Assembly: GCA_009774375.1 (NCBI GenBank)
Contig: VSNO01000027.1
Coordinates: forward strand, 1 to 31,916
Source: Lachnospiraceae bacterium
GTDB lineage: Bacteria > Bacillota > Clostridia > Lachnospirales > Lachnospiraceae
Reading direction: 5' to 3'
DNA: 31,916 nt
Position numbers and translations under genes: made by a program. A model generated the notes under the pieces. The model was not told the DNA's origin. It saw only the letters and a list, made by a program, of their open reading frames with translations, and ran no database searches. Below, one piece after another: positions 26,241 through 31,916 of this stretch; position 1 is the stretch's first letter; every line of letters begins with the position of its first letter.

Positions 26241-28103
26241 TCATCTCCGGCGCAGACGATCCGCATACCAGAAAACGATCCCGGCGATGTGGTGGAGGTC
26301 TCCCTCGCGCCCTACGCTGCGCCACTGTTTCTTGTATGCCATAAACCACCGCTCCAGCCGTCCCGCGAGCGCGAACGCCTCATCCTGACCCAGCGCGCTG
26401 TCCTGTTTTTCATGGACGATCGCCGCACCGACTTCATTCCAGATCCTGACGGCCTCCGCCGCAAGCTCGACCAGCCCTGCGATCTCTCTTGACTGCATAT
26501 CCATCGACACTGCCGCCCGCTTCATCTGCGTGGCAAGCCCGCACAGCGCCTGATCCGCCTGCTGCACCTTCGCATCCGCCGCGTCGGAATCCTCCAAAAA
26601 AAGCTTCGGGATCAGCTCCTCATTGTCCAGTACATGGCCGCGCGCAGTCTGTTCATAGTATACCACTGTATCGCGCCAGCCAAACAGGACGTGTGTCGGC
26701 ATCTTTGTCATGATCTCCACAGCCTGCTCTGTCACATCGCCGTATTCCAGACGCGAAATCTGCCGGTTGATCTCATCGAAGCCGATCTCCTCCTGATTCC
26801 AGGAAAACGTCGCCCCGTATATCATGCCCGGCACGGAAAATTCCGGGTGGTTCACATGGCCAAAATCGCCCCAGTCCGTGTTCAGGATCCCCTCCGCATG
26901 GTACTCACGCCCATAGCCGCACATTCTGACAATGTTCCGGTACGAGTTCTCGATCAGATTGATCCACTGGTTCCAACCGCCTACCCCGGGGCAGAGATAC
27001 TGCACAGCCCCCGCCTGTGCCATGGCGCGGCAGGAATCAACGGACTGTTCCGGCGCATAGCCCCACGTGAGGCATACGGTTCCCTGCGGCAGCTGTGAGA
27101 TGAGCTCCGGTTTCCGGCAGATGATATCCCCGAAAAACTGCACCCGCTTCCCACGGCTGTCCAGAAATCCGCACAGCTCCTTCAGATAATCGATATACAT
27201 CTGTTCCGTCCCGATCTGCTGCGCCGTCCCGCGCGACTTCTCACAGCCAAGGTCAAACGTCTCGTCCGCACAGATATTGAACTGGTCAGAGGTGAACAGT
27301 GCCCCGTACTCGGCGAGCATGCTTTTGATGAGCGGCAGCGCCCGCTCGTCCGTCGTGTTGATCGTGTGATGGTCCATCCTGTCCCAGAAGGAAAAAGATG
27401 CTTTCCACGAATCACTGCGCTCACAGAGTTCTCCATAACTGCGTGTCGAGAGCAGCGTGTACAGATGACCGAAGCTTGCCAGCGCAGGGACCAGCTCGAT
27501 GTGCAGCCTCCTGCAGTACGCATCCAGCTCCAGGATATCCTCCGCTGTCAGCGGCGTGTCATCGCGCCACATCTCCGTCAGATCGCGAAACAGATACGTG
27601 TGCTCGACATAGAGCTGGAACTGATTGATCTTATATCTACTGAGACGATCCACCACCTTCTTCAGATAGGGAAGCGTCAGCACCCTGCCCCTCGTCTCAT
27701 CCAGAAAATACCCCCTGCAGCGGATGTCCGGCGCATCTGCGATCTCCATGCCTTCCAGCACGCCGCCGCACTGTGCGAGGATCTGGCACAGGGTCTGCAC
27801 ACCGTACAGGACTGCCGCCCCATCGCCCCCTGCAATGACGATCCCGTCCCGGTCTATGTGTATCTGATATTCCTGCGCACCGCATGCCGGCGTCAGCGTC
27901 AGGAAAATGTCCCTTTTCCTTTTTTCCCCTCTCACGACCGCACACTCGATACCGGCATATCTTCTGATGCGTTCCTGCAGGATCCCGGCATAGACACAGC
28001 CATTTTCCGACAGCGCTCCATCGATCGTGATCACCGTATTCCAACTGATCTCATAAGAGTCCTGTCTTTTTTCTATTTTCTTTGGTTTTGGCAACAGATA
28101 CAT
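26241..28103 (-). CDS. GH20-type beta-N-acetylhexosaminidase (cytoplasmic)
   Basis: The 620-residue protein begins with MYLLPKPKK, the typical opening of GH20 enzymes, which remove terminal beta-linked GlcNAc or GalNAc. AGGAGG lies seven bases before the ATG at 28103, so a 21-codon longer frame is rejected. Residues 1-120 form the zincin-like N-terminal domain. The barrel begins with IRCRGYFLDETRGRV (127-141). QFNICADETFDLG contains the Asp280-Glu281 catalytic pair. ELVPALASFGHLYTLL (203-218) is the conserved barrel strand. There is no signal peptide. In this operon it would remove antennary GlcNAc from complex or hybrid glycans before GH38 acts. The subfamily is not certain; it is a diverged GH20. 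Confidence 0.87.
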   Translation of the reverse strand: MYLLPKPKKIEKRQDSYEISWNTVITIDGALSENGCVYAGILQERIRRYAGIECAVVRGEKRKRDIFLTLTPACGAQEYQIHIDRDGIVIAGGDGAAVLYGVQTLCQILAQCGGVLEGMEIADAPDIRCRGYFLDETRGRVLTLPYLKKVVDRLSRYKINQFQLYVEHTYLFRDLTEMWRDDTPLTAEDILELDAYCRRLHIELVPALASFGHLYTLLSTRSYGELCERSDSWKASFSFWDRMDHHTINTTDERALPLIKSMLAEYGALFTSDQFNICADETFDLGCEKSRGTAQQIGTEQMYIDYLKELCGFLDSRGKRVQFFGDIICRKPELISQLPQGTVCLTWGYAPEQSVDSCRAMAQAGAVQYLCPGVGGWNQWINLIENSYRNIVRMCGYGREYHAEGILNTDWGDFGHVNHPEFSVPGMIYGATFSWNQEEIGFDEINRQISRLEYGDVTEQAVEIMTKMPTHVLFGWRDTVVYYEQTARGHVLDNEELIPKLFLEDSDAADAKVQQADQALCGLATQMKRAAVSMDMQSREIAGLVELAAEAVRIWNEVGAAIVHEKQDSALGQDEAFALAGRLERWFMAYKKQWRSVGREGDLHHIAGIVFWYADRLRRR

Positions 28104-28148
28104 ATCAATTCCTCCTGACTGCAGGCTACCGTACGCAGTCTGCCAAAA

Positions 28149-28202
28149 AGGCTGCCGCAAAATCAATCAAAGTTTTCACTTTATTTCTTTTTGCGGCAGC
28201 CT
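28149..28202 (-). terminator. Intra-operon hairpin between GH130 and GH20 (attenuator or partial terminator)
   Basis: A perfect 14-base inverted repeat (28149-28162 and 28189-28202, GC core GGCTGCCGC) encloses a 26-base loop. Read on the minus strand it is followed by TTTTT, so it looks like a real rho-independent terminator. It lies 30 bases after the GH130 stop and 45 bases before the GH20 start, inside what is otherwise a single operon. Confidence 0.8.
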
Positions 28203-28232
28203 GTCACTTTTATATCGGATACAGTTTCAGAT

Positions 28233-29219
28233 TCAAACCGGATCCATGTAAGCCATCAGACGGTCTACAGTCGTAAATGCCAGCCCGGTCACGGTGTCAG
28301 CGCAGCCATAATAGATCGCGATCCTTCCCGTCGCCGCGTCTGTGAGCGCCGCGCACGGGAACACCACATTGGGCACATCTCCGACACACTCATAGATTTC
28401 ATGAGGTGCTAAAATATAGTTCTTTGTTCTTCTGATCACCTTCCACGGCTCCTCCAGATCCAGCAGTGCACAGCCCATTCTATATACAAAACCATTGCAT
28501 GTATTGATAACGCCGTGGTAGATCAAAAGCCATCCTTCGTCCGTCTCGACCGGCACGCTCCCCGCGCCGATCTTGGTGGACTGCCACGCCGAGGCATCGC
28601 CCTTGATGGTACCCATCACGTAGCGGTGGCAGCCCCAGTATTTCAGGTCGGGGCTCTCGCTCAGGAAGATATCCCCAAACGGCGTATGTCCATTGTCACT
28701 CGGGCGGCTCAGCATGTAGTACTTGTCGTGGATCTTGCGCGGAAACAGCACACCGTTGCGGTTGAACGGCAGAAACGCGTTTTCCAGCTGGTAAAAAGTC
28801 TTGAAATCATACGTATATCCCACCCCGATCGTCGGGTACTCATGGTAGCCGTTGCACCATGTGATATAGTACCGGTCCTCTATGAAACATACCCTGGGGT
28901 CATATCGAAAGTCCCTCTTCGCCACCTCGGGATGCGCACCCTCAAATACGATCGCATCGTCCGCGATGTCCCAGTGGATGCCATCTTTGCTGAATCCTGC
29001 AAAGATATCCATGCTGATCGACTTGCTGTCGCAGCGGAACACGCCCGCGTACCCATCCTCAAAGGGAACAACGGCACTGTTAAAGATACTGTTGGAATTT
29101 TTTGTCGCAAACCGCTCTATGATCGGATTTGCATGATAACGCCACACTGGCAGCTTTTCCGTATTTTCCGGCTCCTGCCATGGCATGTTAGGCAGATCTT
29201 TTCCAATTATTTTTGCCAT
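28233..29219 (-). CDS. GH130 beta-1,4-mannosyl-N-acetylglucosamine phosphorylase-type enzyme
   Basis: The 328-residue protein belongs to GH130, beta-mannoside phosphorylases. Members found beside N-glycan enzymes convert Man-beta-1,4-GlcNAc and phosphate into mannose 1-phosphate and GlcNAc. Landmarks are the early RYHANPII segment, FNSAVVPFEDGYAGVFR, and YDPRVCFIED, with the predicted proton donor Asp107. GNGYHEYPTIG-like (CNGYHEYPTIG) and WLLIYHGV strands complete the five-bladed propeller. There is no signal peptide. AGAGGTG lies seven bases before the ATG, only 29 bases after the binding-protein gene, so it is in the same transcript. A hydrolytic rather than phosphorolytic activity cannot be excluded from sequence by eye, but the neighbours favour the N-glycan core phosphorylase. 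Confidence 0.93.
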   Translation of the reverse strand: MAKIIGKDLPNMPWQEPENTEKLPVWRYHANPIIERFATKNSNSIFNSAVVPFEDGYAGVFRCDSKSISMDIFAGFSKDGIHWDIADDAIVFEGAHPEVAKRDFRYDPRVCFIEDRYYITWCNGYHEYPTIGVGYTYDFKTFYQLENAFLPFNRNGVLFPRKIHDKYYMLSRPSDNGHTPFGDIFLSESPDLKYWGCHRYVMGTIKGDASAWQSTKIGAGSVPVETDEGWLLIYHGVINTCNGFVYRMGCALLDLEEPWKVIRRTKNYILAPHEIYECVGDVPNVVFPCAALTDAATGRIAIYYGCADTVTGLAFTTVDRLMAYMDPV

Positions 29220-29248
29220 ACGCCGACACCTCTGTCTTCCATTCTATT

Positions 29249-30772
29249 TTATTTTGCCATAAACTCGTCAACCTGTCTCTGCGCCTCGTCGATAACATTC
29301 TGCCATCCTGCTTTCATCAGCTCTTCCTTGATCTTGGGCACAACCACCTCGGGATCCTGCACGCCTGTCATAACCTCACTGCGGTAGCGCATCCAGATCT
29401 CACGGCAGTTCGCGAGCTGGTCTGATACAGCATTTGTGTCAAATGTGAATCCGAGCATCACAGAGGACTCTGCCGCCTCGTTCAAAGCCTTTACCTCGTC
29501 CCACTGGTTAAACTCATCCGTGTCAAGTGTCGTAACTGTGAAGAAGGAACCCTGTGTATATCCTGCAAGCGCCCAGTCATTGTTGATCTTGTGCACTTTG
29601 CCGTCGGCTGTATACTCGAAGTTCACGCCCTCCTCACCGTAGTAGAACAGGTCGCGGAGCTTTGTGTCACAGTTCACCATGTCGAGCAGCTGTAAGCACT
29701 TTTCCGGATACTTTGTGTTGATGGAAACCATGTTCAGGGAGCCGCGCACTGTCTCGTTGGAAAGGATCGTCTTCTCGATCTGCTGTACGACAACGTCCTT
29801 GCCCATCTGAGGTCCCCATGAAGTCACGCCTGCGGACTCCCAGCCCTGTGCGACACGCCACATATTGTAGACACGTCCCTCTGTCAGCGTCGCCGCATCC
29901 GGGTTGATGATGCCCTTCTCATACCACTCGTGTATGATCTTGAGCTGATCCATGATGTCCTTCTCCTCCAGTGTGAAGCACACTCTTGCATCCTTGTCGT
30001 CAAAGCGCACACCGAGAATCTGCGTGCCGCCGCCGATCTGGTCATACACGTCAAAGATAAAATACAGACCGTCATTCTTCACATATACGGGATAGTCGTT
30101 CTTGTCAGCCTTCAGTGTCTCAAAGGTCTCAGTCATGGAATCCAGCGAGATCAGCGACTTGATATCGAGGCTGTACTCGTCGACCAGCTCCTTATCCCAG
30201 ATCGCATAGTTGGTGATCGAGCTGTCCTTGTACGTAGGTACGCCGTAGATCCTGTCCTTCACGCGCACACCGTCCCAGTACTTATCCGGCATCAGCTCCA
30301 TCAGTCCCGGCATATTCGCCTCGAGCAGATCCGTGATATCCGCGTATGCACCCAGATTGATATCCGCCACATAGTTATTGCCGTTTCCGAAAATGATATC
30401 GTACGGCTCGTTTGTGCTGACGATGATATTCCTGCGGTTGTCCCAGTCGCCCCAGGGAATGACCTCCATCTCGAGGTTCACGCCGATCTTCTCTCCTATA
30501 TAGGAATTGACAGATGAGATCCATGTGTCATAATTGGTCGGCATACCGTTTCCGATCGTCACCCATTTCAGATTCACGATCTCCCCGCTGCCCGCGCTGC
30601 TCTCCGAATTCGATCCGCTGCTCTGGCTGCCGGACGAGGACGCTGCCGAATTGTCGCCGCTTGTGTTTGTGTTGTTCGCAGTGTCTCCGCCGCCACCGCC
30701 GCAGCCTGTCAGCATACCTGCCGCCATCACCGCCGCAAGACCAGATGCCAGTAATCTCTTTGCTTTTGTCAT
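29249..30772 (-). CDS. Sugar ABC transporter substrate-binding lipoprotein (LplA/DUF3502 type)
   Basis: The 507-residue protein is an extracellular solute-binding lipoprotein. A signal sequence ends in the lipobox LTGC (Cys24), followed by a Gly/Asn/Ser-rich linker to about residue 68. The mature part has the LplA-type pattern, including DRIYGVPTYKDSSITNYAIW, and a C-terminal DUF3502-like segment ending VIDEAQRQVDEFMAK. Such proteins capture oligosaccharides for LplB/LplC-type permeases; here the likely ligand is an N-glycan fragment made by GH85. GGAGG precedes the ATG. It follows the permease gene after a 132-base gap with two large hairpins, which probably serve to raise its level relative to the permease. 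Confidence 0.94.
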   Translation of the reverse strand: MTKAKRLLASGLAAVMAAGMLTGCGGGGGDTANNTNTSGDNSAASSSGSQSSGSNSESSAGSGEIVNLKWVTIGNGMPTNYDTWISSVNSYIGEKIGVNLEMEVIPWGDWDNRRNIIVSTNEPYDIIFGNGNNYVADINLGAYADITDLLEANMPGLMELMPDKYWDGVRVKDRIYGVPTYKDSSITNYAIWDKELVDEYSLDIKSLISLDSMTETFETLKADKNDYPVYVKNDGLYFIFDVYDQIGGGTQILGVRFDDKDARVCFTLEEKDIMDQLKIIHEWYEKGIINPDAATLTEGRVYNMWRVAQGWESAGVTSWGPQMGKDVVVQQIEKTILSNETVRGSLNMVSINTKYPEKCLQLLDMVNCDTKLRDLFYYGEEGVNFEYTADGKVHKINNDWALAGYTQGSFFTVTTLDTDEFNQWDEVKALNEAAESSVMLGFTFDTNAVSDQLANCREIWMRYRSEVMTGVQDPEVVVPKIKEELMKAGWQNVIDEAQRQVDEFMAK

Positions 30773-30813
30773 AATAAATCCTCCTTTTATAATATTAGTT
30801 AGTTCAACACCCC

Positions 30814-30841
30814 GGAAGAACGCTGCCCTTTGCGTTCTTCC
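30814..30841 (-). other. Stem-loop B upstream of the binding-protein gene
   Basis: GGAAGAACGC (30814-30823) pairs perfectly with GCGTTCTTCC (30832-30841) around an eight-base loop. It lies about 40 bases before the binding-protein ATG. No U-tract follows on the minus strand, so a 5' stabilising or decay-blocking hairpin is more likely than a terminator. Confidence 0.75.
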
Positions 30842-30842
30842 C

Positions 30843-30903
30843 GTACGAAGTTTTAGAATTTCTTAGCCCGCGTCCTTTGCAGGCTTAGAAATTCTCTTCG
30901 TAC
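30843..30903 (-). other. Stem-loop A directly after the permease stop codon
   Basis: A long imperfect inverted repeat: GTACGAAG (30843-30850) with CTTCGTAC, and GAATTTCTTAGCC (30856-30868) with GGCTTAGAAATTC (30882-30894). There is one T:T mismatch and a small internal loop. The structure starts one base after the permease stop (30905). No U-tract follows, so it probably protects the upstream 3' end from decay. Confidence 0.8.
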
Positions 30904-30904
30904 T

Positions 30905-31822
30905 CTATTCTTTCACTGAACCGATCGTCAGACCGGAAATGAAATACTTCTGGAAAAACGGATACGTACATGCGATCGGCACGATGATAACGATCGCGAT
31001 CGCCATTCGCACACTCTCCGTCGGCATCGATGACTTGTACTGCTGCAGCGACAGGCCGCCGTAGGGATTGTTTGCGATGTACTCGATATTTTTCTGTATG
31101 TTGTTCAATAAAGACTGCAGTGTCTGCAGATTCTTGTCCTGTATATACAGGGAAGCCTGGAACCAGTCATTCCAGTAGCCGAATGCCGCAAACATACCGA
31201 TCGTCGCGATGACCGGCTTGGAGATCGGCATAACGATCTGGGACCAGATGCGGAACTGTCCCGCTCCGTCAATCTTCGCCGACTCTATGATGGAATCCGG
31301 CACTGTCGTCCGGAAGAATGTACGGCAGATCGTCACGCTGAAGGATGAGCACGCCAAAGGCAGGATCAACGCCCATATCGTATTGCTCAGACCCAGGATA
31401 TTGTTTACTACCACATAGCTTGCCAGCATACCGCCGTTAAATACCATCGGGATGAAGATCAGCCATGTATACAGCTTTTTCAATCTGAAGTTCCTTCTGG
31501 AAACGACATATCCCATCGATGTGTCCAGCGCGATCGCGATGAGTGTACCGACGATCGTGACAAGGATCGACATAAATGCCGCGCGCAGGATCATGCCGCG
31601 CTCATTCCACAGAAACTTGTACGCCGAACCCGAGAACACCGAAGGAATCAGCTGGTATCCGTTTGTCCGGAGCGCTTCCTCCTCTGTGATGGAGATCGAA
31701 AATACGAACAACAGTGGAATCACACACATGACGCCCAATATCAGAAAAACGATATTGAACACAACGTTTGTGGATTTTTTGATCTGGTTCAAAGACTGAC
31801 CACTTTCTTCTTGCTTTGCCAC
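30905..31822 (-). CDS. Carbohydrate ABC transporter permease (LplC/YtcP type)
   Basis: The 305-residue integral membrane protein belongs to the MalG/LplC branch of sugar ABC permeases. About six membrane segments are visible, including residues 20-45 (FNIVFLILGVMCVIPLLFVF) and a strongly hydrophobic pair around 120-160. The cytoplasmic EAA loop that contacts the ATPase reads ESAKIDGAGQFRIWSQIVMP. The C-terminus FFQKYFISGLTIGSVKE is typical of the family. The start is GTG at 31822, with GGGAGG seven bases upstream. A second (LplB-type) permease would normally precede it and is presumably beyond the right edge. No ATPase gene is seen; these transporters often share an MsmX-like ATPase encoded elsewhere. 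Confidence 0.95.
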   Translation of the reverse strand: MAKQEESGQSLNQIKKSTNVVFNIVFLILGVMCVIPLLFVFSISITEEEALRTNGYQLIPSVFSGSAYKFLWNERGMILRAAFMSILVTIVGTLIAIALDTSMGYVVSRRNFRLKKLYTWLIFIPMVFNGGMLASYVVVNNILGLSNTIWALILPLACSSFSVTICRTFFRTTVPDSIIESAKIDGAGQFRIWSQIVMPISKPVIATIGMFAAFGYWNDWFQASLYIQDKNLQTLQSLLNNIQKNIEYIANNPYGGLSLQQYKSSMPTESVRMAIAIVIIVPIACTYPFFQKYFISGLTIGSVKE

Positions 31823-31916
31823 ACGAACACCTCCCTCATTATATAGTGTGCTCTCGGAAACTCGAATCCCTTATTTTACAAGGTATCCGCAATTTCCAAA
31901 ATTATAGTTTCACCTC

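Noticed and set aside
31838..31843. TATAAT on the minus strand just upstream of the permease as its promoter
   Set aside because: The start point would fall inside the GGGAGG ribosome binding site, and there is no -35 at the right distance. The permease is more likely downstream in an operon that begins to the right of the window.
31823..31916. Tail of an upstream LplB-type permease at the right edge
   Set aside because: All three minus-strand frames hit a stop within about 40 bases of the edge, and the few codons before the stops do not look like a permease C-terminus. The edge appears to be intergenic.

Overview
The window (31.9 kb, moderately GC-rich, strong GGAGG-type ribosome binding sites, very tight operons) looks like the chromosome of a gut-type Clostridia bacterium, most likely a Lachnospiraceae. 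The evidence is the Firmicutes-type AddAB pair, an oligoendopeptidase F, AAA/PD-(D/E)XK proteins of the sort that are multiplied in clostridial genomes, and an LplA/LplC-type sugar ABC transporter. The taxon is inferred from gene content only.

Layout. (1) 1-6785, minus strand: addB followed by addA, overlapping by one base. addA runs off the left edge. They encode the helicase-nuclease that processes double-strand breaks. (2) 6923-8722, plus: pepF, an M3 metallopeptidase, closed by a strong bidirectional terminator. (3) 8797-19893: an accessory block with no integrase, transposase or tRNA. It holds a decayed AAA gene (8797-9259), a Suppressor-of-fused-domain protein (9544-10620), a three-gene minus operon of two P-loop ATPases related to the BREX/DUF2791 group plus an unknown helical protein (10654-13785), and an SF2 helicase transcribed away from them through a shared promoter region (13959-15500). 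A second minus-strand cluster then carries two AAA ATPase/PD-(D/E)XK nuclease proteins, a 111-residue unknown and a Uma2-type nuclease (15521-19893). (4) 20056-31822, minus: a complete-looking N-glycan utilisation operon, in transcription order permease, sugar-binding lipoprotein, GH130, GH20, GH38 and GH85.

How the genes work together. In the glycan operon, the GH85 lipoprotein would cut N-glycans from glycoproteins at the cell surface. The binding protein and permease (partner permease and promoter presumably beyond the right edge) would import the released oligosaccharide. GH20 would remove terminal GlcNAc, GH38 the alpha-mannoses, and GH130 would phosphorolyse the remaining Man-beta-1,4-GlcNAc core. 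Several gene junctions in this operon carry RNA hairpins, most strikingly two large ones just ahead of the binding-protein gene.

The best candidate for an undescribed system is 10654-15500: an unknown helical protein, two different BrxD-like ATPases (one with a changed Walker B) and a DECH helicase. It resembles the ATPase-helicase core of BREX accessory modules and of Shango-type anti-phage systems, but has no visible PglX, PglZ or TerB component.

No stretch longer than 300 bases lacks a gene. I saw no tRNA, rRNA, CRISPR array or insertion sequence.
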